From NCBI GenBank assembly GCA_918026815.1, contig CAKJVC010000205.1:113494-177493 (forward strand): a DNA stretch of 64,000 nt, read 5' to 3'. This document shows positions 33,780-44,620 of this stretch, piece after piece (the first letter of the stretch is position 1; each line of letters opens with the position of its first letter). Under the pieces are notes generated by a model. The model saw only the letters and a program-made list of their open reading frames with translations, had not been told where the DNA came from and did not search any database. The translations under genes and the position numbers were made by a program. Source of the stretch: Chalara sp. BL73. Its lineage: Eukaryota > Ascomycota > Leotiomycetes > Helotiales.

Positions 33780-34270
33780 GAAAAAATGTTTTTGTATATT
33801 CGGTATAAAATTTTTTTTTTGAAATATATTACTAATTCAAAAAAAAAGCGTTTAGCGAAGTATTTAAAATATATATAAACAAAGTGTTTTTGCGATACAA
33901 ACATTTTTTTGTTCGAGCGCTAAAATTCCGAAGTTTTGCGTTTAACTAATTAAATATTTTTTAATTGTTAGCTAAAAAAGCTAAACAATAAAAAAAAAAA
34001 AGCTTTAGTTTAAATTTAAAAAGCTATAGTTAAAGTAGTTTGTTTTTGGAAATAAAAAACGTTTATTAAAAGTCGTTAAAAAAAAATAGTTCGTTATAGT
34101 TTTTACTATTTAAAAAAGTTAAATACTGCCGGAAAAAAAAAAAAAAAAAGCTAAAACAAAAAAAAACAAAATACAAAAACAAACTGTTGCTATTAATGTC
34201 GCTTTTGTTGTTAACGGATTTTATAACGATTTTCTGGCGAAATTTTTTAGTTTTTTAAATTTTTTTTAAG
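33780..34270 (+). pseudogene. Antisense ORF of Gy-D copy 1: Cys-containing plus coiled-coil
   Basis: Opposite to pol, next to the 3' LTR. One frame from about 33838 to 34270 (with a probable poly-T shift just before) reads KYITNSKKKRLAKYLKYI, TKCFCDTNIFLF, LKKLNNKKKKALV, KAIVKVVCFWK, KTFIKS, KKIVRYSFYYLKKLNTAGK. Stops are nearly all TAA/TAG as expected from Gln codons. The block KTFIKSR-KKIVRYSFYYLKKLN aligns with KKFFYSRKKEML-RSLVFLNKLD of Gy-C. The core is Lys/Glu/Leu-rich and would form a coiled coil. No function can be assigned. Confidence 0.58.
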
Positions 34271-37200
34271 CAAATTAAAATTTTGTTAATAAAACTTTGC
34301 TAACAATTTAAAGCAATTAAAATTGCTTTTAAGTTTTTATATGTTTTTTAAGTATAAATAGTTTTTTTATTTAACAAAGTATTTAATTTATGTTTTAACG
34401 TATTTACAGTTTAAAATTTGTTTTATTTTATATTTAGCGTTTAAATTAACTAAAAAAAATTCGGTTTTTAGTAGTAATAAAACGCTTAATAATGCTTTTT
34501 TAAATAAAAATATATAAAACACTAAATAAATATTTATGTTTTTAAGTAAATTTAATTTGTAATTTAAAAGTTTTTTAACTTTTTTGATTTTGTATAATTT
34601 TAATTTTTTGTAGTTTAGTTTGTTACTTAGTTTTTTAATATTAATGTTTTTTTTAAACAAATAAACTTTTTTTTTTTTTTAAAAAATAAGTTTTTAACTA
34701 CGTTTTTTTTTGCTACAAACTGCAAGTTTTTTGCTAGTTTTTTATACAAATTTTTAATGTTTCGAATTTAAATTTAAGCGTATTTATTGTCGATATTCGT
34801 GATTTTTAGTTTTTTGTATATTACTAGCTTATAATTATAATTAGCGAAAAATAGTAAAACTAGTGTCGTTTTTGTAGTTAAACTGTTGTATATAAATTAT
34901 ACAAACAGCAATAATTAAACTTAATTGTTTTGTTTGTAGTTAATATAGTATTTTAAGTATATTTTTACTACTTAATTTATTTTTTTCGTTTAGTTATTTA
35001 TTTGTAAATAAAAAAACATAAATAGCTTTTTTTTAGCGCTTAACTGTACTATAAAGCTTGTTTAAAACTTAAATGTAAAAAATTTGTTTTTGTTTAATAT
35101 AATTTTTTTTAGTAGTTTATGTAATACAATTATTTTTTTAAAAAAAATATGTACAAAGTTTTTTGCTGTATTTAATTCGCAATATAAAACGAATATTACA
35201 TATTTCGTTAATTTTTTTATTATAACTAAAATAAAATCGTATTTTATTTTTGTTACTAAATTTTTAAACTTTAAAAATTTAATAATAAAGTTTTAAAATA
35301 TTAATTTTTATAGTGTAAATAGTATTAAAGTTGTTTATATTTGTTTATAAAAAGCTCGGTATAAAACTTTGTTTTTAATACAAGTATTACAACTGTTAAC
35401 TATTATTTTTATTGTAGTTTTTAGTTTTAAGCATTAAAAAGTTTTCGCAATTTTTTTATATGTTTTTTTAATTTTTTAGTGTTTGTACGCAAAAAGCTCG
35501 TATTGTTTTTTAATAAAACTTTTTTTAATTTTTTCGAGTATATACAGTTTTTTTGTTTTTTTTTGTTAAAAAATTTCGTTTTTTTTTTTAGTTTTTTTCA
35601 AAGTTTTTTTTAATATTTGTTATACGTTTAAGTTTTTTTTAACGCTATTTTTAAACTGTATTAACTATAGTTCGGTAAAATTATACTTTACTGTTATTGC
35701 AATTTTTTTAATATTTAAAATAAAGTTTTTGTTTTTAAATATTTTAAACAAAACTGTTTTTTAGTATACTTTAAAATTTTTATATTTTGGTTTTTTATTA
35801 AACGCGTTAATTTTCGCGTTGTTTGTTTTATTAACGTGTTTAATAACTAAGTCGAATTTCGCTAGTTTTTTAGTTTATTTAATTAATTTTCGATTGTTTA
35901 AAATTTTAATAATAGTAAAAGTTCAAAAATTTATATAGTCGATATAAATAGTAATTGTAAACTTTGTTTTTTGTAAGTAAATATACTAATATTTTAATGT
36001 TTTTACAATTGCAAATAGTTTTTTTTTATAAATATTGTAATTTTGTTTTACTAATAATATTGTTTTTAAAAAATAAGCAACAAAATATAGTTTGCTATTA
36101 TTGTTTTTTTAAAAATGCACTGCTTTTATAATTGTATTTAAAGTATTTGTTTCGACTATATTTTTTTTATTTTTATTGTAATATTAAAAAATAAGTTTTT
36201 TAGTAAATTTGTTTTTAATTTTTTTAAAAGCTGCTTTTTAGTTTATTTTTTATTCGAAAAAAACATTTTTTTGTATTAGCTGTATTAAAAAATAAACGAG
36301 TTTTAAGTATTTTTTAATAAATTATTAACAAAAATTAGCAAACTTTAAAAATAACTGTACATTTTTAACGTTGCGTAGTAATTTTTATTTTTAAATATTT
36401 TTGATTTTAATAAAGTTTATAACGAAATATTTTGTTTCGACAATATATTTAAAAAAGTTTATTTTAATAATACTAAATTTGTATTTCAATAATTTTAAAC
36501 GAAAATTTATTTAAACGAATTTTTTTATAATTTGCTTTATATACTTTTTGTGTTTTTTCGGTTTTTTCGAAAAAATTAAAATATTGTTAAAATAATATAC
36601 AACAGTTTTTTAAAAAAAAAATTTTAGTATATTTTTATTTTGTTTTTAATATATAGCCGAAATATTAATTAAACCGAAAAACATAATTGTGTATTTTTAT
36701 AGTTTTAAAAACAATATAAAAACTGTTTTTTATTTATAGCTTTTTTTAATTTGTATTAAAATAAACGAACTTTTTTAATTAAATTTAATAAATATTTTTA
36801 TTTTAATTAAACTGTTTTGTAAATACTAATTACTAAATATAAAATATATATTTTTTATTATAACGTTATTTAAATTATAATAGTTTACACAAAGTTTTTT
36901 TTTAAAGTTTTTTTTTTTTTTTTTTTTTTTGCGTACTAGTAGTATATTTAATACTGCCGGTAATTTAAATTTTTTAATTTATTTTTTTTTAGCTAATTTT
37001 TGTATATATTTTTTAAACGTTTTTAAAGTTTATAAATTGTAAAGTTTTAGTTTTTTAAAAAATAGTTTTTTTTTTTTTTAAATTAATTTCGTGATTTTAT
37101 AGCTAATATTTTAATAAAACACGTATATTTTATAAATTTTCGAACAATTGTAAAAACTTTTTGTATAATACAAATATTTAGTTAAACGTATTTTTTATAT

Positions 37201-37500
37201 TTCGCTATATCGGATTTTTAAATTTTTAAAATTTTAGTTTAAAAAAAGCAACGTTAGTTTTTTTTTTATTATACATATTTTATAAATTATTTTTTATATA
37301 AATATATTTGTTAAACTAAATATTATTATTTATTTAGTTTATATTTAAATTATATTTTTTAACTTAAAAAGTTTTAAAAATAATATTATACTTTTTAATT
37401 AGTATAACGTTAAAAACTATTTTTTTAGCGTGCTTTTTTAGTATAATTATTTTTATAAACAAAGTTTTTTTTTTAATTTATTTATTTAAACCGACGTTTT
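34270..37500 (-). pseudogene. Degenerate Gy-D pol (RT, RNase H, integrase, chromodomain), copy 1
   Basis: RT active site near 36.58 kb reads VVYYFNNILIF (both Asp to Asn). Downstream come RLKLLKYKFSI and RNase H readings VAYFLKTILLVKQNYNIY and KKLFAIVKTLKY. The integrase C-terminus (open 34388-34660) reads NYKKLKLYKIKKVKKLLNYK and NINIYLVFYIFLFKKA (family HPVFHVSLLK), followed by YKIKQILN and IKYFVK-KNY, a chromodomain-type tail (YEVEEIL... VKWKGY). Plus-strand frames such as 35084-35296 are shadows. Confidence 0.82.
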
Positions 37501-39300
37501 TATTATCGATTACTGTTATTTAATATAAATATTTTTTGTATTTTATTTTAATTGCTTTTTTTTAAACGTATTTCGTATTAATATATATATTTATAGTTTT
37601 AGTATTAATTATAATTTTTGTATTCGCGTTTTTTAGTTTTACGGTTTTTTTAAATTAGTATAATTTCGAAATAATTACTGTTTGTTTTAGTTTTTGTTTT
37701 TTAATAACGTTGTTATATATAACATTTAGTTATAGTTTGTAATCGAGTTTTTTTTTTATTAGTTTATAAAGTTTGTTTTCGACTATATAATTAGTTTTTA
37801 GCTTTTTATTTTTAGCGAATATTTTATAATTAAAGTTTTTAATTATATATTGTTAAATACAACATTTTTTTAAATTATTTATTATTTTTTAAATGTTTTT
37901 TTTTTTTAAATATTGTTTTAAACTTAAAAGTCGTTTTTTAGCTACGTATTTTTTAACAATTTTTTTGTTAGTTAGTTTAAACGCTATATAACGTTTGTTT
38001 TTATAAATAATTTTTATTTTTATTTTAAAAAGTTTCGCGTTTATATTTTTTTTTATAGCTTTTTTTAATAGTTAAACTTTTTTATATTCGTTAAAAAAAA
38101 CTATATTTTAGTTTTTTTTTCGAATAAAGCTAGTTTTTATTTTTTTTTTATTTTTAAATAAAGTTTTAAAACTAGTACTAAACTTATAGTTTTTAAAACA
38201 AAAAATTCGAGTTTTAAAAATTGTATAACTATTTTTATATTTTCGAGTTTTTTTTTAAAAAATCTATAAAAAATTTTTTGTGTTTTATATTTTTTTACTT
38301 GTTTTTTTATACAAGCTTTTTAATTTAAATAGTATTAGTTTATTTTTTGTTTTCGTTTTTTTTATAAAACAAAACTATATGCTTTTTTTTGCTGCAAATA
38401 TAGTATAGTTTGTTTTTTTTTTTATGTTGTATTTTTTTTTTTAAATATAAACTTTTTTTTTTTGTAACGTTTATTTTTATAAGTTTCGGCTAACAGTTTA
38501 GTTTTTTTTTTAAATTATACTTTTTTTTTTCGTTTTTGTAATAGTAGCGTTTTTTTATAAATTTTTAGTTTTTGTAAAAGTCGCTAATTCTATTGTTTAT
38601 TAATACAAATATTTTAATTAAAAATTTTATATTTATAAAATTGTTTATTTGAACGAATTTAGTTTAAATATAAATTTTAAGTTTTTTTATATAATAACTA
38701 ATTAAAACTTGTATATTTTAACCGGTTTAAACAATATATTTTTTAAATTTCGTAATATAAACAATAATCGTTTTTGTTTATTGTAAATTATACAAGTATT
38801 GCTTAACAGTTTTTTTTTTATTTATATTTTTAAATATTGTTTTAATTGCTTTTTTAAATTTCGACTATTTTTTTAACGTTATTTTAGTAATTGCTATATA
38901 TTTGTCGATATTTTCGTTATACTAAAAATAGTTTTTTAAAAACAGTATAATTTATTTAGCTGCATTTTTTTTAAAATAAAAAACAACAAACAAACAATAA
39001 GTTTTTTTATAAAAAAATTTATTATTATTAAATTTTTAATAAATTTCTATTTAAAAAAAAAAAAATTTAAATTTTTTTTTGTTTTTGTAATACTTGTTTA
39101 GCAAAAAAACTTTTAAAATTTTCGAAATTTCGATTTTAATAAATTCGACGTTAAAAATCTCGATATTTTCGTTTTTGTTAATAGTAGTAATATTTAAAGT
39201 AACTATTTTTTTTTTTGCTTTTTTTTTTGTTATACTAACAAAAAAGTTTTTAATGTTAAGTGTTATATTGTTTAGTTATTTTAAAATTTAAATATTTAAA
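37500..39300 (-). pseudogene. Probable Gy-D gag region, copy 1
   Basis: By position between the 5' LTR and pol on the minus strand. The region is so T-rich on the plus strand that no gag motif or zinc knuckle could be read. The plus frame 39094-39291 is a shadow. Confidence 0.4.
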
Positions 39301-39301
39301 A

Positions 39302-39754
39302 TATAACGTATAAAATAATTTTAAATTTAAATAGCTAAACTTAAAACTTGTTAATTAGTATAATATATATAAAATAATACTAAACACTGCTTTTTACTAA
39401 AAGTAAAACGTTACAAATATAACAAAAACTATATTACTAAACTATAAAATAAATTAAACACGAAACTTTTAAACTATAAAATTACAACTATTTATATACT
39501 TTAATTAAACTAAAGTCTTTTAAAGTTTTTAAAGTTTATATAAATTCTTAAAACTTCTCCGGACTTTATTACGTAACGTAGTCGCAGTTTCCGGAGTTTA
39601 AAAAGCCGTTTGCTTTTTTATTTACTTAAAGTCTTGGGACACTAGCTGGTCCTAGGACTTATATCCTTAGAATCTTCACTAGTCCCGGGACGCCAAAGCG
39701 TCCTGGGGCTCCTTTCCTGGGACCTCAGCGGGTCCCAGGATTCGGTTCGTGACA
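39302..39754 (-). repeat. 5' LTR of Gy-D copy 1
   Basis: Starts TATAACGTA (RIP form of TGTAACGTA) and ends TTCGTGACA. The outer end (39640-39754, with CCCGGGACGCCAAAG) is intact; the inner start is AT-converted. Confidence 0.93.
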
Positions 39755-39759
39755 AACGT

Positions 39760-40050
39760 TTGCAAATCGATTAACACTTTTTTAAAGCTGTATATTAAAA
39801 TCGACAAACTGTAAAACTTGTTTTTGCTGTAATTAAGTTTAAGTTTTATAGTACCGAAAACAAATAGCTAATAGCTTACTAGCAAAATTAGCAGGATTTT
39901 GAAAAAATAAAAAAAAATCACGCGTACTAGCACACGCAAAGCAACATTTAAAAGCTATTGTAAATATATAAAATAAATTCGTTAATAATTTGTTAATATT
40001 TAATATTTAATTTACAGTTTCAGGATTTACACGTCAAAAATACATTTTGT
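39760..40050. other. Right-hand continuation of region U after Gy-D
   Basis: Before insertion of Gy-D this joined 33128. A plus-strand reading crossing the site continues with RILKK-KKITRTSTRKAT, but no family was recognised. No intact gene. Confidence 0.5.
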
Positions 40051-40052
40051 GG

Positions 40053-40845
40053 CTAGCGCACCGACCTGTAAACGACTCGTGCAAAAAGTCAAAATCAATT
40101 AAAGCTTGTAAAAGCCTGTAAAAGCCTGTAAAAAAATCAATTTTAAGAGCTAAGCCTTTAAACCCCTTTATTTCGCTGCGTTTAGCTTTTTCAGCAACGC
40201 ACCGACCTGTAAATGGCCCGTGAAAAAGCACTATTACGTGAAAGTGTTTTTTTTAAGTCACATGATTCCAATTCTGCCCCCAGAGCCCTTACTTGGTTAG
40301 GTATCACGTGCACGCCCACACTGGGTCATCACTTTAGTAAGAAAGCAAGCTTTCTAATAATTATTACAAATAAAAAAAATAAAGTAATTAATTAATATTT
40401 TTAATATTTTGCTAAAACTACAAACTTTATAGTTAAAAAACGTGTGCAGCAACTAACGTACGAACTTGTAAATAGCTCGTGTTCAAAAACACTGTAAATC
40501 ACTTAATTCCAACTTTACTACTAAAACTTGTAAATAGTTTAAAAGCCTGTAAATACAAAACTCCAAAAGTTTATAAAAGTCTTTAAAAGCCTGTAAAAGC
40601 CTGTAAAAGCCTGTAAATTAAAAGCTAAGCCCCCAAGCTTTTCTATTTCGCTGCGCTCAGCTTTACAGCTAACGCACGGGCCTATAGGCGGACCGTGCAA
40701 AAAAACATGTCACTTGACTACTCTTTTTTAAGTCACATGATTCGTTTTGAGCCCTGAACCACTCCAATTTTCGGCGTCACGTGCCCCCACGCACTGGGTT
40801 CTGACTTTAGTAAGAAAGCAAGCTTTCTAATAAAATACTTTAAAC
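40053..40845. repeat. Duplicated ~400-bp block with CCTGTAAAAG repeats and terminal hairpin
   Basis: Two unequal direct copies (about 40053-40365 and 40447-40845) share this order: GCACCGACCTGTAAA-type motif, short tandem AAGCCTGTAA units, TTTCGCTGCG, a second GCAC...GTGC motif, AAGTCACATGATTC, CACGTGC, and AGTAAGAAAGCAAGCTTTCTAATAA. The last contains the hairpin AGAAAGC-AA-GCTTTCT, followed by AATAA. Parts of the block recur at 27470-27515. GC is higher than in region U. No coding capacity; the open frames 40034-40231 and 40213-40395 fall in the repeats. Confidence 0.7.
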
Positions 40846-40927
40846 AAATTTTGATTGCTCGACTTTCGGAAAACCAACAAATCTGTTTTTTGGCTTGGAA
40901 AAATAACACTTTAGTTCAGTGTGTATA

Positions 40928-40965
40928 AAGTTGAGTTGAGTTTAGAGGTTAACTCAACTCAACTT
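40928..40965. repeat. Perfect 15-bp inverted repeat, 8-bp loop
   Basis: AAGTTGAGTTGAGTT at 40928-40942 and its exact reverse complement at 40951-40965. It lies where similarity to the piggyBac-like element ends. Confidence 0.9.
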
Positions 40966-41226
40966 AACATAAATACATGTAAAGGAAAAGTAACTTTGAA
41001 TTCGAATTAAAAGCATTCAAGCAGCAAAAACTGTGTGCTAGTTGTTGTAGTAAAAAAATCAGGTCTTAAAGTTCCTGGATCAGTAGAATCAGCAATAGTC
41101 TCTTTAACAAGCATGGTTGTGGTGTTGTTGCTGAATAAAAGTCAAAAGCATGAGACTCTATGATTTTGATGAGGTATGGTCACGTGACTAGTTACAGGGT
41201 CCTGACGCATTGGCGGTGAAGGGCAT
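40966..41226 (-). mobile_element. piggyBac-like element, 5' end only
   Basis: In reverse complement it matches 26056-26320: terminus CCCTTCACCGCC, CACGTG (41181-41186), then a coding start at 41114 reading MLVKETIADSTDPGTLR, and further FEFKVTFPLHV against FDFDITLPTHV. Similarity ends at about 40966. A stop follows ECF in both copies (CAA to TAA). It sits just beyond the 3' end of the metallo-beta-lactamase gene and is much less mutated than the 26-kb copy. Confidence 0.78.
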
Positions 41227-41449
41227 ATCTTCTATTAGCTAGACCCTCTCCGATCAATCAATTCTCACTTTTTACTATGTACACATATTGGAAGTTTCAT
41301 AATACCGGGTTGATAGGCACGAGGTGTCCACAAATGTCTTCAAGAATGCGGGAGAATAACAACGTTTTTTTCTGCAAAGATTTTCTGTTACGTGGGCTAA
41401 CTACACATCGACTTCAACATCCTATCTGCAAAATAGCAACATGGCATTG

Positions 41450-42454
41450 TCAACGATAGGATACTAGTGACAACGCGACCATCTCGGCGTTTGCTGGAGT
41501 GGTAAGCTCGAAGCCATAAAAGTTTCCGTACTTTGGTCGCAGCTTGTCTGTTGCCTTGGTGCATATAGAGCCTAGCCACGGTATCATCAACTGTGCATGA
41601 TTGTTGTATTGCTGCATGTCCTCAAGAGCACCAAATTTTGCTGACGCCATTGCTTCACCGACGGCCTCCTCAAGATCGTCGAGGAACATATTATAAAAGC
41701 GTATGTCCTCTTTTGAGCCAACGTTGCCGTGGCCGCCGACGTGATGGACCCAATCTAGGTCACCAAGTTGGTTGATGTTAGGTCGGTAATAGACATAGTT
41801 CTCTGCCGTAGCGAATCTCCAAAAAGGGGGCTGGTCGCCATTCAGGAGATCTGGCAGGTGCACAACCTTCTCTTCAACTAACAACCACGCAGCTGCATCG
41901 TCGCAGTGCGCTCCTCTGGTGAAGCCGCTAAGCTGAACGGTGACATTTTCGAATCGAAAAGAGCCATTTGGCCAGTCTACAGTTTCCGTAGGGACAGGCA
42001 GCGTGCACTTCAAGAGTTTCATCTTAGTGCCTGTTTCCGTAGAAGCGATGATACGCACTTGCTCCACACCCATTGCTCTCGAGACCTCAAGCACCTCATT
42101 TGTAGAAATAATATGGTCAGCGTGATTGTGGGAGTAGACGATTGCCGTTACAGGAAGGGTCGTAACCTCCGCAATGGCTTGCAGGATGTTCTGCCCTTGT
42201 TTCTCGGGCGCGTCTAACAGGAGCACCCCCTCGTCACCCACATAAAATGTTGTAGTGTAAAATCCTCCTCCAAAGAAGTACACTCGCTCGCTCAACCTCT
42301 GTAGAAAATACGATTTTGTTGTGTTGAGTTCCCATAAATTCCGGATCTTTTCGCCTGGCCCAAGGATCTTTTTGGCAGAAGGTTCGACATATGTTGCATT
42401 GACCGTAGATAGTGGCTGTGTAGCCCCAACTGAAGAATGTTTATGTTGTGGCAT
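41450..42454 (-). CDS. Metallo-beta-lactamase-fold hydrolase
   Basis: A 334-residue protein in a single exon. The metal-binding set of the fold is complete: HNHADH at residues 109-114 (HxHxDH), H183 in GAHCDD, D202 in HLPDLL and H242 in GGHGN. These bind one or two metal ions, usually zinc, to activate water. The segment FYTTTFYVGDEGVLLLDAP (about 65-83) is the usual start of the fold. No signal peptide or membrane segment is evident, so a cytosolic enzyme is likely. The substrate is unknown: members hydrolyse lactones, lactams, thioesters and other esters. The start is the only good ATG before the fold. It diverges from the SDR gene across about 700 bp. Base composition is normal and there are no internal stops, in contrast to all flanking DNA. 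Confidence 0.92.
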   Translation of the reverse strand: MPQHKHSSVGATQPLSTVNATYVEPSAKKILGPGEKIRNLWELNTTKSYFLQRLSERVYFFGGGFYTTTFYVGDEGVLLLDAPEKQGQNILQAIAEVTTLPVTAIVYSHNHADHIISTNEVLEVSRAMGVEQVRIIASTETGTKMKLLKCTLPVPTETVDWPNGSFRFENVTVQLSGFTRGAHCDDAAAWLLVEEKVVHLPDLLNGDQPPFWRFATAENYVYYRPNINQLGDLDWVHHVGGHGNVGSKEDIRFYNMFLDDLEEAVGEAMASAKFGALEDMQQYNNHAQLMIPWLGSICTKATDKLRPKYGNFYGFELTTPANAEMVALSLVSYR

Positions 42455-43153
42455 TTTGAATCGTTTTTTTAAGAGCGCTGGCCGACGTTGACGTGCTGAT
42501 GAAGCTGGTCCCGAATTCTCGTATCTGAGTATATTTTCCTGGGAATCGCGCGGCCTTGACTAAGTCTCCCGCAGATTTGGAAGTCATTTGATTTTTCGAC
42601 TTGCGAAAAAGTCCTTTGCGGGACAAGGATATAGGAACATGTTGTTGAAAGAACAAGCAGGAATTCCCGGAATTGTAGAAGAGAACATCGACACGGCTTT
42701 CTCTCACTTGACCCGGACCAGAAGGCCACAAGTCATCTCTCCCAACGTAACTAGTAGTACTAGCCTCTGGTCCCCCGCTGGAAAAGGAGGGCTGTGTTTG
42801 GTCCTTCCTGGACCCGCGCACACGGGGTTTTCAGTGGGGCGGCAATTCGGTCTTTCGCTTGCCCAACCTCCGGTCTCCACCTCATATTCTCCAATCGGAG
42901 ATTTTTAGTATGCTGTGCTTAGTTGCTTATTGCTTGTTATTGCAGCAAAAAGAGAGGTAAGTCATAGGCTAGATTCGAGTGGCTCTCGAAAGAATCACAC
43001 AGGCGATTCGTAATGTTGCCCGCCTTTTAGATTTCATTAGAACATCCAGCTCCCTCCCCCTTCTCACCGGACCCCCAGTCCTATGGAGCAGACAGAGAAA
43101 ACAGTTTGATTTTTGAAACCTATCATACCAGATCGAGATCATATCCCGAAGCA
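42455..43153. promoter_or_regulatory. Shared intergenic (bidirectional promoter) region
   Basis: About 700 bp separate the two divergent start codons; no RIP signature and balanced GC. A CCAAT box lies at 42891-42895 within CTCCAATCGGAG. Open frames here on both strands (for example 42441-42821 minus, 42588-42908 plus) lack recognisable domains and run into the real start regions; they are treated as chance. No TATA box is clear. Confidence 0.6.
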
Positions 43154-44052
43154 ATGTCACAAATGTCTAAGCCTGTTGCTGTAGTAACAGGTGGCGTCTC
43201 GGGCATTGGGCTTGCCCTGACCAAACACCTCCTCACAAATGGCTATCGTGTTGTGATGGCTGATGTCAACGTTGAACTTGGTGCCAAGCTTAGCAGCAAA
43301 CTTGGATCAGACACTCTCTTTTACCGCACCGACGTTTCCATCTATGCAGATCAAGTCGCACTCTTCAAGCGTGCGTTCGCATGGGGTGGTGAACGACTGG
43401 ACTTCTTCGCCGCCAACGCAGGCATTGCGGATCAACAGAACATGTATCAGAGCAATGAGGACCTAGACGAAAAAGGCGATATCAAGCCACTGAATCTGAA
43501 GACAATGGAAGTGGACCTGGAAGCAGTGATTCAGGGAATTTGGTTGTTCAAGCACTATGCTCGCCGGAATACCAAGCCGGGAGGCAAAGTTGTTATAACA
43601 GCATCCATGGCTGGGCTTTAGTATGTAGGCACTTCATTCTCCTATCACGCTAATATCAATTTGAAACTGATATAATTCTTCCAAATAGCGCTTCCACAGT
43701 CAACCCACAATATTGCACAGCAAAGCATGCCCTCTTAGGCCTCACTCGCTGTACTGGGCCGGTACTCCTGGAGAAGGAAAATATTACTGTCAACGCTATC
43801 TGTCCAGCTTTTATCGAGACAGGCCTCTGTCCACCGGCCGTTCTGGACCTCTTCCCCAAAGAGCACATCACACCTATGAGCACTGCTATCAAGGCATACG
43901 ACATGTTTCTAAGTGACGACAGGATGACAGGGCAAACGGTGGAGCTCAGTCTAGACAAGCTTTATTTTAGGAAGCAGTCTGAGTATGCCAACGACAGCGA
44001 GAGATGGCTGTCGCAGGAGGCGCTGAAGGTATGGGAGCAAGCATACAAGTAG
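43154..44052 (+). CDS. Classical short-chain dehydrogenase/reductase (SDR)
   Basis: Two exons (43154-43620 and 43689-44052) give 276 residues, the usual size for a classical SDR. The cofactor motif TGGVSGIG is at residues 12-19. D37 (in VVMADVN) follows the second strand and favours NAD(H). NAG lies at 88-90, and the catalytic residues are S151 (ITASMAG) and Y164-x3-K168 (YCTAK). After these, NAICPAFIETGL is the family's C-terminal loop. The first ATG in frame is 43154; upstream codons are open but begin only with TTG, so they are taken as 5' UTR. The catalytic Tyr and Lys are supplied by exon 2, so splicing is essential. It oxidises or reduces an alcohol/carbonyl substrate that cannot be named from sequence. 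Divergent pairing with the hydrolase suggests a shared pathway. Confidence 0.93.
43621..43688 (+). other. Intron of the SDR gene (68 bp)
   Basis: It begins GTATGT and ends CAAATAG, with a branch-like ACTGAT about 20 bases before the acceptor. Joining restores GLYAST and the YxxxK motif in frame. The size is typical of filamentous ascomycetes. Confidence 0.9.
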
Positions 44053-44620
44053 CTGCCAATGCAATATGGACCCTATGGTTGATATAGATATGTCAGAATT
44101 AACATATAATGCGGCTGAATGAACTTATTCTCACGAAATAGATCTCTTTTTCACACGCCACATGACTTGCCTTGCTGACAAAATGTTAGCCGCTTGACAA
44201 AGATGGTTTATATAAGAATAACCAAAACTACCAATCGAATTGTAAATAATTTAGCTACGAAAAACCACGTACGTCGTGCGGGATATTTAATGTGCAAATA
44301 TGCTCAGAAGGAAACATAAGATTTCTCACTTCTATAACCGCTATTGGAGGTTATTTAATAAAATAAAAATTCCCTTTTACAATCAACATTTATATCAACG
44401 GATTCATTTATAAAAATATTGTGAATGTGTTGGTAGCTATTTGTATGTAGTCATAATCACGTGGCAAACACGCGAAAAGTGGGCTCTCAATCCTACTTAA
44501 CTCCGTAGCGTAGAACTCTATAATCAATCCCCACAGAACCATCACAGAACCTATCACAAAGAGTACTTAGTAGCGCAGCGAACAGCTAATTGATGGTTGA
44601 CAGTCCTAAATAGCGAAATA
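44053..44620. other. 3' flank of the SDR gene and right edge of the gene island
   Basis: Non-coding, moderate GC. It holds the presumed 3' UTR, a CACGTG at 44458-44463, and ends where composition drops sharply at about 44.62 kb. No gene or repeat was recognised. Confidence 0.6.

Larger units (their letters stand above)
33134..39754 (-). mobile_element. Complete Ty3/Gypsy element Gy-D copy 1, TSD aacgt
   Basis: 453-bp LTRs (33134-33586, 39302-39754) flank 5.7 kb, with aacgt at 33129-33133 and 39755-39759. Pol reads on the minus strand, so the right LTR is 5'. A second full copy lies at 55732-62301 in the same orientation. Both are densely RIP-mutated with different hits. Confidence 0.94.

Noticed and set aside
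41593..42217. Plus-strand open frames across the hydrolase gene
   Set aside because: Antisense shadows of a gene with a complete catalytic motif set.
42441..42908. Open frames in the intergenic region on both strands
   Set aside because: No domains, mutually overlapping, and located in the shared promoter region of two clear genes.
43106..43153. 16-residue N-terminal extension of the SDR
   Set aside because: It would begin with TTG, not used normally in fungal nuclear genes; the ATG at 43154 puts the cofactor motif at the usual distance.
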